Assembly: GCA_934385475.1 (NCBI GenBank)
Contig: CAKRPS010000036.1
Location: 1-24,118, forward strand
Direction: 5' to 3'
DNA length: 24,118 nucleotides
From: an uncultured Lachnospiraceae bacterium
GTDB taxonomy: Bacteria; Bacillota; Clostridia; Lachnospirales; Lachnospiraceae
Shown here: positions 16,039 through 24,118 of the stretch, piece after piece
Numbering within the stretch: position 1 is the first letter of the stretch
How the letters are laid out: every line of letters begins with the position of its first letter
The notes under the pieces: generated by a model
The model's input: the letters and a program-made list of their open reading frames with translations, nothing else
Told to the model about the DNA's origin: nothing
Databases searched by the model: none
Made by a program: the position numbers and the translations under genes

Positions 16039-16100
16039 GACTGAGTGTGTCAAAATACATTATATTAAGAAGAAACATTCAAAAGGAGAGATCATATAAA

Positions 16101-19100
16101 ATGAGTGAAATGCAATATACCCTTGGCATTGATATCGGTTCCACTACCGTTAAGATCGCCGTTCTCGACAGCGGGCACCGCATCCTTTTTTCCGACTATC
16201 AAAGGCATTTTGCAAATATAAGGGAAACCCTTTCTTCACTGTTGAAGGAAGCATATGACAAGCTTGGAAACCTTACGGTTCACCCTATGATCACAGGCTC
16301 CGGCGGTCTTACGCTCGCCAACCATCTGCAGGTTCCCTTTGTACAGGAGGTCATTGCAGTCTCCACCTCCCTGCAGACATTCGCTCCTTCTACCGATGTC
16401 GCTATCGAGCTCGGCGGTGAGGATGCCAAGATCATCTATTTTGAAGGTGGCAACGTGGAACAGCGTATGAACGGTATCTGTGCCGGCGGTACCGGCTCCT
16501 TTATCGACCAGATGGCATCTCTTTTGCAGACGGATGCTCCCGGTCTTAATGAGTATGCCCAAAAATATCATTCTTTATATACAATCGCAGCACGCTGCGG
16601 TGTGTTTGCCAAATCCGACATTCAGCCTCTGATCAATGAGGGAGCTACCAAAGAGGATCTTTCTGCCTCCATTTTTCAGGCAGTTGTCAACCAGACCATC
16701 AGCGGACTGGCCTGCGGAAAGCCGATCCGTGGTCATGTTGCCTTTCTCGGTGGACCGCTGCACTTCCTTTCCGAATTAAAGAAAGCCTTTATCCGCACAC
16801 TCAATCTGGATGATGCGCACATTATTGACGCGGACAACTCTCACCTGTTTGCCGCTATCGGTTCGGCACTGAATGCCAAAGAAGAGACTCATTATACCAT
16901 GTCCGAAATGGTTAATAAGCTTTCTTCGGATATTAAGATGGAATTTGAAGTAGAACGTATGGAACCTCTGTTTGCGTCCCATGAGGAATACGATGCCTTC
17001 CAGGCTCGTCACAATGCCCACCATGTCACCACAGGAAATCTTGCCTCTTATCACGGCAACTGTTTCCTTGGAATCGATGCAGGTTCTACCACTACCAAGA
17101 TTGCACTTGTCGGAGAAGACGGTTCTCTCCTGTACTCCTTCTACAGCAGCAATGACGGCAGTCCGCTGAAAACCGCCATCCGTTCCATCAAGGAAATCTA
17201 TACGCTCCTTCCTGAGGATGTCCACATCGTGCGCTCCTGCTCCACCGGTTACGGCGAAGCTTTGATGAAGGCTGCCTTTCTTCTGGATGACGGAGAGGTT
17301 GAGACCGTGGCTCATTACTATGCAGCCGCCTTCTTTGATCCGGATGTCGACTGTATTCTGGACATCGGCGGACAGGATATGAAATGTATCAAGATCAAAA
17401 ACCAGACCGTGGACAGTGTCCAGCTCAACGAGGCCTGCTCCTCCGGATGTGGCTCCTTCATTGAAACCTTCGCAAAGTCTCTGAACTACAGTGTCGAAGA
17501 TTTTGCAAAGGCCGCTTTATTCGCAGAGCATCCGATTGATCTGGGAACACGTTGTACGGTATTTATGAACTCCAAAGTCAAGCAGGCACAGAAAGAAGGG
17601 GCTGCTGTCTCTGATATTTCTGCCGGACTTGCCTATTCCGTTATTAAGAATGCGCTTTTCAAGGTTATCAAGGTATCCGATGCTTCAGAGCTCGGCAAAA
17701 ACATTGTCGTGCAGGGTGGAACCTTCTACAACGATGCCGTTCTGCGAAGCTTTGAAAAGATTGCAGGCTGTGAGGCTGTCCGCCCGGATATCGCCGGAAT
17801 TATGGGTGCCTTCGGTGCTGCCCTGATTGCCAGGGAGCATTATACCGAGGGATACCAGAGCACTATGCTCAGCCTTGATCAGATCACCAATCTGCAATTT
17901 GAGACCAGCATGGCAAAATGTAAGGGCTGTACCAACAACTGTCGTCTGACCATCAACAAATTCACCGGCGGCCGTCAGTATATTTCCGGCAACCGTTGCG
18001 AACGCGGTATCGGCAAGGTCAAAAATGCAAATGGAATTCCTAATTTATTTGAATATAAGCTCAAGAGGCTCTTTTCCTATGAGCCACTTCCGGCTGACGA
18101 GGCAAAACGTGGCACGGTCGGCATCCCGCGTGTCTTGAATATGTATGAAAACTATCCCTTCTGGTTTACTTTTTTCACAAAGTTGGGGTATCAGGTAGTG
18201 CTTTCTCCAAGCTCCACCCGCAAAATTTATGAGCTCGGAATCGAGTCCATTCCAAGTGAATCCGAGTGTTATCCGGCCAAGCTTGCCCACGGACATGTTT
18301 CATGGCTTATCAACCAAAAAGTAGATTTCATCTTCTACCCTGCTCTTTTTTATGAGCGCAACGAATTTAAAGAGGCGAATAATCACTACAACTGCCCCAT
18401 CGTCACGTCCTACTCCGAAAACATTAAGAACAATGTTGAGGAAATCGGACGGGGTGAGGTTATCTTCCGCAATCCCTTCATGTCCTTCCGGGATCTGAAA
18501 ACCGTAACCTCCGCCCTCACAAGAGAGTTCCACGAGCTTCCTGTCACAGAGGTCATGGATGCCGCAGAGGCTGCATGGAAAGAGCTCGAAAATGCACGCA
18601 ACGACATGCGAGCAAAGGGGGAAGAGACCCTTCGTTATATGGAAGACAATCACGTCAGAGGCATTGTGCTTGCCGGAAGACCTTACCATATCGACCCGGA
18701 GATCAATCACGGTATTCCGGAGTTGATCAATTCGTACAATATCGCAGTTCTGACAGAGGATTCCGTCTCTCACCTTGCAAACCCGGAGCGGCCGCTGATC
18801 GTATCCGACCAGTGGATGTATCACTCCAGGCTTTACGCCGCTGCAAGCTTTGTCAAAACGCGGGAGGATCTGGATCTGATCCAGCTTAACTCCTTCGGCT
18901 GCGGTCTGGATGCCGTCACCACCGATCAGGTGAACGATATCCTCTCCGGTTCCGACAAGATTTATACCTGCCTGAAGATCGACGAGGTCAACAATCTGGG
19001 CGCGGCCCGTATCCGTATCCGTTCCCTGTTGTCCGCTATCCAGGTACGGGAACAGAAGCACAAGAAACGCACGATCCGTTCCAGCGCGATCCACAAGGTA

Positions 19101-20342
19101 TCCTTTACCGAAGAAATGCGCAAGGATTACACGATCTTATGCCCGCAGATGTCACCGCTCCATTTCGATGTACTCTCTGCCGCCTTTGAGGCGTGTGGTT
19201 ATCATTTTGAAGTCCTTGACAACGACAACCGTCATGCGGTGGATGTCGGCCTGAAATATGTCAACAACGATGCCTGCTATCCTTCCCTCATGGTAGTCGG
19301 GCAGATCATGGATGCCCTTTTATCGGGCAAGTATGACCTGAACAAGGTTGCCCTTATTATGACGCAGACCGGTGGTGGCTGCCGTGCTACGAACTATATC
19401 GGTTTCATAAGACGTGCTCTGGAAAAAGCCGGCATGGAACAGATTCCGGTTATTTCCCTGAATCTTGGCGGCATTGAGACCAATCCTGGTTTCCATATAA
19501 ATGCCGAGCTGTTGATCCGCGCCGCCTACAGCGCCCTGTTCGGCGATATCTTTATGCGCTGTGTTTACCGCATGCGCCCATATGAAATTGAGCCTGGTTC
19601 CGTGAATGCACTTCACCAGAAGTGGGTTGCCAAATGCCGTGAATTTGTGTCACGCAAGCATATGAATTACTTTACCTTCCAGAAGATGTGCCGGCAGATG
19701 ATCCGCGAATTTGATGCCATTCCGATTCACGAAGATATGCAAAAGCCGCGTGTCGGTATTGTCGGTGAGATTCTGGTCAAATTTGCCCCAGCCGCCAACA
19801 ACCACCTGGTCGAACTGCTTGAGTCAGAAGGTGCAGAAGCTGTTGTTCCGGATCTGATCGATTTCATGCTGTACTGCTTCTACAACCAGGTATACAAGGC
19901 AGATTATCTCGGTATGTCCAAAAAGACCTCCGCGATCTCTACCCTTGGCATAAAGGCGATCGAAAGACTGCGCAGACCCTCAGCAAAGGAATTTGAAAAG
20001 AGCAGACATTTCCATCCACCGGTCAGCATCTACTCCCTCGTGGACTATGCGAAACCCATCGTAAATATCGGCAATCAAACCGGAGAAGGCTGGTTCCTGA
20101 CCGGAGAAATGGTGGAACTGATCCACAGCGGCGTCAACAACATTGTCTGTACACAGCCGTTTGGATGTCTTCCAAACCACGTTGTCGGAAAGGGTGTTAT
20201 CAAAGAATTGCGCAAGCGCTACCCGCTTTCCAATATTGTCGCCATCGACTACGATCCGGGTGCCAGCGAAGTCAATCAGCTTAACCGGATCAAGCTGATG
20301 CTCTCTACCGCCCAGAAAAATCTCAGGAAAACGAATCATTAA
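16101..20342 (+). CDS. Tandem BadF/BadG-type activase fused to DUF2229 and HgdA/B-like dehydratase regions
   Basis: A 1413-aa protein of the 2-hydroxyacyl-CoA dehydratase activator superfamily. Two ASKHA ATPase modules are visible, starting [12 protein letters not shown] (8-19) and [12 protein letters not shown] (about 325). Each keeps the cysteine pair that holds a [4Fe-4S] cluster between two subunits in HgdC: C127/C166 and C446/C485, both 39 residues apart. A CoA-enzyme-activase DUF2229 region follows (about 600-860) with C607xxC610xxxC614 and GNRCERG. The C-terminal part (about 1015-1400) resembles dehydratase subunits. No separate HgdA/B genes are nearby, so substrate and reaction are unknown. 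ATG 16101 is behind AAAAGGAG. The gene is monocistronic, ending in a strong terminator. Confidence 0.9.
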   Translation: MSEMQYTLGIDIGSTTVKIAVLDSGHRILFSDYQRHFANIRETLSSLLKEAYDKLGNLTVHPMITGSGGLTLANHLQVPFVQEVIAVSTSLQTFAPSTDVAIELGGEDAKIIYFEGGNVEQRMNGICAGGTGSFIDQMASLLQTDAPGLNEYAQKYHSLYTIAARCGVFAKSDIQPLINEGATKEDLSASIFQAVVNQTISGLACGKPIRGHVAFLGGPLHFLSELKKAFIRTLNLDDAHIIDADNSHLFAAIGSALNAKEETHYTMSEMVNKLSSDIKMEFEVERMEPLFASHEEYDAFQARHNAHHVTTGNLASYHGNCFLGIDAGSTTTKIALVGEDGSLLYSFYSSNDGSPLKTAIRSIKEIYTLLPEDVHIVRSCSTGYGEALMKAAFLLDDGEVETVAHYYAAAFFDPDVDCILDIGGQDMKCIKIKNQTVDSVQLNEACSSGCGSFIETFAKSLNYSVEDFAKAALFAEHPIDLGTRCTVFMNSKVKQAQKEGAAVSDISAGLAYSVIKNALFKVIKVSDASELGKNIVVQGGTFYNDAVLRSFEKIAGCEAVRPDIAGIMGAFGAALIAREHYTEGYQSTMLSLDQITNLQFETSMAKCKGCTNNCRLTINKFTGGRQYISGNRCERGIGKVKNANGIPNLFEYKLKRLFSYEPLPADEAKRGTVGIPRVLNMYENYPFWFTFFTKLGYQVVLSPSSTRKIYELGIESIPSESECYPAKLAHGHVSWLINQKVDFIFYPALFYERNEFKEANNHYNCPIVTSYSENIKNNVEEIGRGEVIFRNPFMSFRDLKTVTSALTREFHELPVTEVMDAAEAAWKELENARNDMRAKGEETLRYMEDNHVRGIVLAGRPYHIDPEINHGIPELINSYNIAVLTEDSVSHLANPERPLIVSDQWMYHSRLYAAASFVKTREDLDLIQLNSFGCGLDAVTTDQVNDILSGSDKIYTCLKIDEVNNLGAARIRIRSLLSAIQVREQKHKKRTIRSSAIHKVSFTEEMRKDYTILCPQMSPLHFDVLSAAFEACGYHFEVLDNDNRHAVDVGLKYVNNDACYPSLMVVGQIMDALLSGKYDLNKVALIMTQTGGGCRATNYIGFIRRALEKAGMEQIPVISLNLGGIETNPGFHINAELLIRAAYSALFGDIFMRCVYRMRPYEIEPGSVNALHQKWVAKCREFVSRKHMNYFTFQKMCRQMIREFDAIPIHEDMQKPRVGIVGEILVKFAPAANNHLVELLESEGAEAVVPDLIDFMLYCFYNQVYKADYLGMSKKTSAISTLGIKAIERLRRPSAKEFEKSRHFHPPVSIYSLVDYAKPIVNIGNQTGEGWFLTGEMVELIHSGVNNIVCTQPFGCLPNHVVGKGVIKELRKRYPLSNIVAIDYDPGASEVNQLNRIKLMLSTAQKNLRKTNH

Positions 20343-20361
20343 GGCTATTTCCCATGCGTCA

Positions 20362-20405
20362 AAAAGAGGATCAAATCTTATATCAAAGACTTGATCCTCT
20401 TTCTT
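20362..20405. terminator. Bidirectional terminator between the activase and the DUF6472-like gene
   Basis: A 12-bp stem (AAAGAGGATCAA against TTGATCCTCTTT) with a loop of 16 bases. The plus tail is TTTCTTAATGTTTTT and the minus tail TTTTTG. It serves the two convergent transcription units. Confidence 0.85.
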
Positions 20406-20437
20406 AATGTTTTTATTTATTGATATGCCACCACATG

Positions 20438-20611
20438 CTACATCTGCTTACGCACCACCAGATATTCATTATCAAGCTGATAATAAGCACATTCAAAATC
20501 ACTCCCAGAAAGGAACCGGCTCATATCATCCTCATCCAGATCTACCATGCAGACATAACATTCATAGTCTTCATCATACTGATAATTACTGCATGTGTCA
20601 CAACAGCTCAT
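20438..20611 (-). CDS. DUF6472-like cysteine-rich mini-protein
   Basis: A 57-aa ORF below usual length cut-offs. It starts MSCCDTCSNYQYDEDYECYVC and ends YLVVRKQM. Cysteines C3, C4, C7, C18, C21 and C41 suggest a metal site, in an otherwise very acidic, Tyr-rich protein (DLDEDDMSRFL). I recall this pattern as the DUF6472 family of Lachnospiraceae and relatives; function unknown. GAGGA lies seven bases before ATG 20611. It begins 20 bp after the stop of the 96-aa gene, so the two form an operon. Plus-strand frames over this stretch have no family resemblance. Confidence 0.8.
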   Translation of the reverse strand: MSCCDTCSNYQYDEDYECYVCMVDLDEDDMSRFLSGSDFECAYYQLDNEYLVVRKQM

Positions 20612-20631
20612 CTTTCCATCCTCAATTTCTT

Positions 20632-20922
20632 CTAATAAAAAGTCTTGTCCACACGCCGGTTGACAAACTTCACTTTTCCTTTCAGTTCTTCTGTCAAATC
20701 CTGAACCGCCTCATCCGCAATATCCTTCTGCATCTGATTTACGCAAAAAACACAGGTTCCAAATTTATCATTGGAAAATAATCTGGGTTTTTCCCATTTT
20801 ACATAATAAGAAACTCTGTATTTCAGCAATATCTTCTCAATCTTTTCCTTGGTCGGCATATCCGTGACCTGACACCATTCTACCTCATTATGAACCTTTA
20901 CTTTTTGATATGCAGTTTCCAT
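20632..20922 (-). CDS. 96-aa protein of unknown function, paired with the DUF6472-like gene
   Basis: I do not recognise this protein. It starts METAYQKVKVHNEVEW, is mixed-charge, has a likely helix (PTKEKIEKILLKY), beta-strand-like YRVSYYVKWE, a short CVFC (C56, C59) and a C-terminal KVKFVNRRVDKTFY. No signal or membrane segment is seen. The general look, a small two-layer alpha/beta fold, is compatible with a ligand- or protein-binding adaptor, but this is not evidence of function. The ATG at 20922 follows AGGGTGGA. It leads a two-gene unit from the promoter at 20973-21001. Confidence 0.75.
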   Translation of the reverse strand: METAYQKVKVHNEVEWCQVTDMPTKEKIEKILLKYRVSYYVKWEKPRLFSNDKFGTCVFCVNQMQKDIADEAVQDLTEELKGKVKFVNRRVDKTFY

Positions 20923-20972
20923 TTATCCACCCTGAATTCCCAATTATAATTTTCTGCCCATAAGACATATTC

Positions 20973-21001
20973 AGTATAACGTATTTATCACAATTACGCA
21001 A
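20973..21001 (-). promoter_or_regulatory. Predicted promoter of the 96-aa/DUF6472-like pair
   Basis: Minus-strand TTGCGT (20996-21001) and TATACT (20973-20978), 17-bp spacer, about 50 bp before the start codon. It is back-to-back with the metA promoter. Confidence 0.55.
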
Positions 21002-21013
21002 GAGCCGCTCCGG

Positions 21014-21042
21014 TTGCATTGCCCTCTGATTTATGATATATT
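21014..21042 (+). promoter_or_regulatory. Possible promoter of metA
   Basis: TTGCAT (21014-21019) and TATATT (21037-21042) with a 17-bp spacer, 40 bp before the metA start. The leader is too short to hold a SAM riboswitch or T-box, so no such control is visible. Confidence 0.5.
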
Positions 21043-21082
21043 TGCTATACACGAACGAAAATAGAAAGTTGAGAACAGAAAA

Positions 21083-22000
21083 ATGCCAATTAAAGTTGCA
21101 GACTCCTTACCAGCCACATCGATTCTGGAAGGTGAAAATATATTCGTTATGACTCAGTTCCGTGCCATGCATCAGGACATTCGTCCTCTGGATGTGTTGA
21201 TTCTGAACCTGATGCCCACCAAAATTGTCACGGAAACACAGCTTCTTCGTAAGCTTTCCAATACTCCCCTGCAGGTAAATGTAGAATTTCTGCAGACAGC
21301 AAGCTATAAACCGCAGCATGTGGATTCTAATCATCTGGAATCCTTCTATACAACCTTTGACAAGGTTAAGGACCGTAAATTTGATGGCATGATTATTACC
21401 GGAGCTCCCCTTGACTACGTTAAGTTTGAAGATGTAGCCTACTGGGATGAGATCTGCCACATTATGGAATGGGGCAAAACACATGTACACTGTACATTCC
21501 ATCTCTGCTGGGGTGCTTTTGCTGCACTCTACTATTTCTACGGCTTGGAACGCTATGACATGGAAGAAAAACTGTCCGGAGTTTATGCACACCGTATTTT
21601 GAAAAAGCAATCCCCCCTGTTCCGCGGCTTTGATGATATTTTCTATGCACCACAGTCTCGCGCCATGGGAATCTCGGAAGATAAAATTGCCTCGGTACCG
21701 GAGCTTGAATTAATGGCAGTCTCCGACGAAGCCGGTGTTACAATTGTCAAGACCACTGACAGCCGCCACTTTTTCGTTACCTGTCATACAGAATATGACG
21801 CCGATACCCTCTCTTTGGAATATTTTAGGGATCTGGAACGAGGTATGAACCCGAAGGTTCCGGTCAATTATTTCCCGGACAATGATCCTTCCAAACCACC
21901 GATCGTCACCTGGCGGTCCGCAGGCCAGCTTTTGTTTTCCAACTGGCTTAACTATTATGTCTATCAGACAACTCCTTACGATGTCAGAAGTATCCAATAA
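21083..22000 (+). CDS. metA: Homoserine O-acyltransferase MetA (acetyl or succinyl donor unresolved)
   Basis: Activates homoserine by O-acylation, the first step of methionine synthesis. It is 305 aa, the standard MetA length, with all catalytic residues aligned: Cys142 (HLCWGAFAAL), His235 and Glu237 (CHTEYDADTL). The family end NWLNYYVYQTTPYD is present. At position 111, where Gly is associated with succinyl-CoA and Glu with acetyl-CoA, this protein has Asp (ITGAPLDYV). An acidic residue suggests acetyl-CoA, but that is inference. The ribosome-binding site before ATG 21083 is weak. The gene stands alone and ends 10 bp before a long inverted repeat that may also act as terminator. Confidence 0.95.
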   Translation: MPIKVADSLPATSILEGENIFVMTQFRAMHQDIRPLDVLILNLMPTKIVTETQLLRKLSNTPLQVNVEFLQTASYKPQHVDSNHLESFYTTFDKVKDRKFDGMIITGAPLDYVKFEDVAYWDEICHIMEWGKTHVHCTFHLCWGAFAALYYFYGLERYDMEEKLSGVYAHRILKKQSPLFRGFDDIFYAPQSRAMGISEDKIASVPELELMAVSDEAGVTIVKTTDSRHFFVTCHTEYDADTLSLEYFRDLERGMNPKVPVNYFPDNDPSKPPIVTWRSAGQLLFSNWLNYYVYQTTPYDVRSIQ

Positions 22001-22010
22001 AAAAGCGAAA

Positions 22011-22139
22011 CCATTCAGTGCCATGCAAATTTGACTTCTGCTCATGCCTGACACAAACTCGACATGCGCATAGAACGTGCGCAGAAGCAGAAAACAGAAT
22101 GTCAAATTTATATGGCGAAAGTGGTTCTGAATAGTTACA
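22011..22139. repeat. Long nested inverted-repeat element between metA and ligA
   Basis: About 129 bp of non-coding DNA between convergent genes. Outer arms carry CCATTCAG (22011-22018) and CTGAATAGTTAC (22127-22138). Next come AAATTTGAC (22027-22035) and GTCAAATTT (22101-22109), then TTCTGCT (22035-22041) and AGCAGAA (22086-22092), and a central TGCGCA hairpin (22065-22070/22078-22083). The two arms differ from each other, and each resembles one arm of the element at 7467-7518. It looks like a MITE- or REP-like interspersed repeat; no transposase is present. Confidence 0.75.
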
Positions 22140-22141
22140 CT

Positions 22142-24100
22142 TTATAGGTACTCTTTCAGAAAATCATCCTCAGAGATGATCCTGACTCCAAGTTCCTTTG
22201 CCTTTTTATTTTTGGTCGACTGGGAAGCTGTATCGTTGTTGATCAGACAGGTGGTCTTTCCCGTCACTGACCCGGTCACCTTTCCTCCCAGCTCTTCTAT
22301 CTTCTCTTTCAACTCATTACGGTTCTCAAAATGCTCCAAACTTCCCGTAATCACAAAGACCATCCCCGCCAGAGTCTGTTCACCCTGTTGTACAGCCCTA
22401 CTCTCCAGATGTAATTCCGGCAACAGATTTTCAAGCTGCTGCTTCTTCTCCGGGTCCCGAAAGTACGCATGAATTCCCTTTGCTATCACCTCTCCAACGC
22501 CCTCGACCTCACTGAGTTCTTCCACGTCGGCCTTCTCCAGCTGCGCCAGGTCATCCTGAAAATGTCGACATAACATCTTGGCATTGGCAACACCGATATT
22601 TTCGATTCCAAGACCGTAGATCAGCCTTGGCAGCGTCGTATTCCTTGCCTTCTCTATGCTTTCCATAAGATTACAGCAGGATTTTTCTCCCCAGCCTTCC
22701 ATCTCTTTGATATCATCCTCGTGACGCTTTAACCGGAACAGATCCGCATACTCATGTAAATACCCTTTCGCCAGAAATTTTTCGAGCGTAGCCTCTGACA
22801 GGCCATCTACATTGAGTGCATCTCTGCTGACAAACAGTGTAAAGGATTTTATTTTCTTTGCATCACACTTCGGATTACTGCAATACAGGGTCTGCACATC
22901 ATTGATCTGTCTGATCTCCGTTCTGGCACCACACACCGGACAAAGCGACGGAATCTCCAGATTATCACTCTGTGTAAGGTTCTCCGCAATCTGTGGAATG
23001 ATCATATTCGCTTTATAAACGGTGATATGATCCCCAATTCCCAGACGAAGGCCTCTCACAATACTGATATTATGGACAGAAGCCCTGCTGACCGTCGTTC
23101 CCTCCAGCTCGACAGGATCAAAAATCGCTACCGGATTGATCAGACCTGTCCGGCTCGCGCTCCATTCTATCTCACGCAGAACGGTTTCCCGCAGCTCATC
23201 TGCCCATTTAAACGCAATGGAGTCCCTCGGAAACTTTGCTGTTCTTCCCAAGGACTGTCCATAAGAAATGTCCTCATAGGTCAGCACCAGCCCATCAGAC
23301 GGTATATCATAATGCGTTATTTCCTGTTCATAATAAGAGATAGCATCTATTATTGTATCAGGTGTTACGATACGGTATTCAACCACGTCAAAGCCCTGTT
23401 CTCTAAGGAAAACGAACTGTCTCTCCCGGGAATTATGAAAATCCACGCCATCTGCCTTCACCAGAGCAAACGCAAAGAAATTAACATTGCGGGAAGCCGT
23501 CACTTCGTTATTCAGCTGTCTCACGGAACCGCTGCAAAGATTACGCGGGTTCTTATATTTTGCTTCAACCTCATCAATCTCTTCATTGATCTTCTGAAAA
23601 TCGCTGTAGGTAATAACAGCCTCCCCACGCAGGATCAATTCTCCGCGATAGGGAATTTCCATTGGAATATTCCGAAATACCCTGGCATTGTTGGTAATTA
23701 CTTCTCCCACCTCGCCATTACCTCTCGTGACAGCCTTTGCAAGTTTTCCATCAAAGTATGTCAAAACAATTGTAAGACCATCCATTTTCCAGGATAAAAG
23801 TCCCTCTTTTCCATTCAGCCAATCGCGCAGTTCTTCCCGGCTTTTCGTCTTTGCAAGCGAAAGCATCGGCCTTTCATGGCGTTCCTTGGGCAGTTCATCC
23901 ACTGCCTCATACCCTACATGTATGGTTGGGCTGTTTGTGAGGACAACACCGGTCTCCTTCTCAAGCTCAGCCAGTTCATCATATAACTGATCATAAGCAT
24001 GGTCACTCATGACCTCTCTATCTTGTGCATAGTATGCTTTCGATGCACTATTTAAAGTGTCCACAAGTTCTCTCATCCGTGCGGCTTTTTGTTCATCCAT
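22142..24100 (-). CDS. ligA: NAD-dependent DNA ligase, divergent LigA
   Basis: Seals nicks in DNA using NAD. It is 652 aa with the full LigA order: Ia domain for NMN (AYYAQDREVMSDHAYDQL), nucleotidyltransferase (about 75-315), OB fold (to about 385), four-cysteine zinc finger (C387xxC390...C407xxxxC412), helix-hairpin-helix repeats (about 425-545) and BRCT (about 575-652). The adenylated lysine is K105 in WKMDG. Several motif positions depart from the family: the Glu two residues before the lysine is Ser, RGDG is RGNG, and the motif IV lysine (DGVVIK) is Thr (DGLVLT). Motif V lysine is kept (IAFKW). It may be a second, specialised ligase. ATG 24100 is behind AGAGGG. Confidence 0.93.
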   Translation of the reverse strand: MDEQKAARMRELVDTLNSASKAYYAQDREVMSDHAYDQLYDELAELEKETGVVLTNSPTIHVGYEAVDELPKERHERPMLSLAKTKSREELRDWLNGKEGLLSWKMDGLTIVLTYFDGKLAKAVTRGNGEVGEVITNNARVFRNIPMEIPYRGELILRGEAVITYSDFQKINEEIDEVEAKYKNPRNLCSGSVRQLNNEVTASRNVNFFAFALVKADGVDFHNSRERQFVFLREQGFDVVEYRIVTPDTIIDAISYYEQEITHYDIPSDGLVLTYEDISYGQSLGRTAKFPRDSIAFKWADELRETVLREIEWSASRTGLINPVAIFDPVELEGTTVSRASVHNISIVRGLRLGIGDHITVYKANMIIPQIAENLTQSDNLEIPSLCPVCGARTEIRQINDVQTLYCSNPKCDAKKIKSFTLFVSRDALNVDGLSEATLEKFLAKGYLHEYADLFRLKRHEDDIKEMEGWGEKSCCNLMESIEKARNTTLPRLIYGLGIENIGVANAKMLCRHFQDDLAQLEKADVEELSEVEGVGEVIAKGIHAYFRDPEKKQQLENLLPELHLESRAVQQGEQTLAGMVFVITGSLEHFENRNELKEKIEELGGKVTGSVTGKTTCLINNDTASQSTKNKKAKELGVRIISEDDFLKEYL

Positions 24101-24118
24101 CTTTTCATCCCTCTTTAT

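Noticed and set aside
16047..16100. GTG-initiated extension of the activase gene by 18 codons
   Set aside because: It begins at the predicted transcription start, and AAAAGGAG lies between it and the ATG at 16101, where the family N-terminus starts.
20923..21082. SAM riboswitch or T-box upstream of metA
   Set aside because: The leader after the predicted promoter is only about 35 nt and has none of the conserved elements.

Overview
The window looks like the chromosome of a Gram-positive Clostridia bacterium, most likely Lachnospiraceae. This rests on gene content and order (DUF177/rpmF, plsX-acpP-rnc-smc, pta-ackA, era/YqzL-like/recO, a tandem-ATPase CoA-dehydratase activase, a DUF6472-type mini-protein), strong Shine-Dalgarno sites and sigma-A promoters. 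No species is assigned. No tRNA, rRNA, CRISPR, prophage or IS transposase was seen.

Layout. At 1-4916, on the minus strand, are smc (N-terminal 657 codons, cut by the window edge), rnc, acpP and plsX (own promoter), then, behind a bidirectional terminator, rpmF and its DUF177/YceD partner under a perfect TTGACA-17-TATAAT promoter. At 5044-7324 is pta-ackA, the acetate-forming ATP pathway. At 7515-13386, all minus, is a compact run: M16C metallopeptidase, DUF4349 lipoprotein, era, a YqzL-like mini-protein overlapping recO, and recO. A 365-bp gap (13387-13751) holds the peptidase promoter and a candidate structured small RNA with its own promoter and terminator. At 13752-15842, minus, is a three-gene operon: a rhomboid-fold membrane protein without a visible catalytic motif but with a zinc-ribbon tail, a sigma-70-like protein without promoter-recognition regions, and an unknown 146-aa protein. 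Divergent from it is a 1413-aa activase/dehydratase-like protein (16101-20342, plus). Then come a small minus-strand pair (96-aa unknown and 57-aa DUF6472-like), metA on plus (Asp at the acyl-CoA specificity position), and on minus a divergent LigA with altered nucleotidyltransferase motifs.

The most interesting material is: (1) the operon pairing a sigma-like but promoter-blind protein with a pseudo-rhomboid zinc-ribbon membrane protein, a possible membrane-to-RNA-polymerase signalling unit; (2) the structured RNA at 13496-13631; (3) an interspersed inverted-repeat family with two distinguishable arms, one long copy (22011-22139), one short copy abutting the recO stop (7467-7518) and a half copy (4142-4164); (4) a divergent LigA and a MetA with an unusual specificity residue. 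All functional proposals for the unknown genes are inference from sequence alone.
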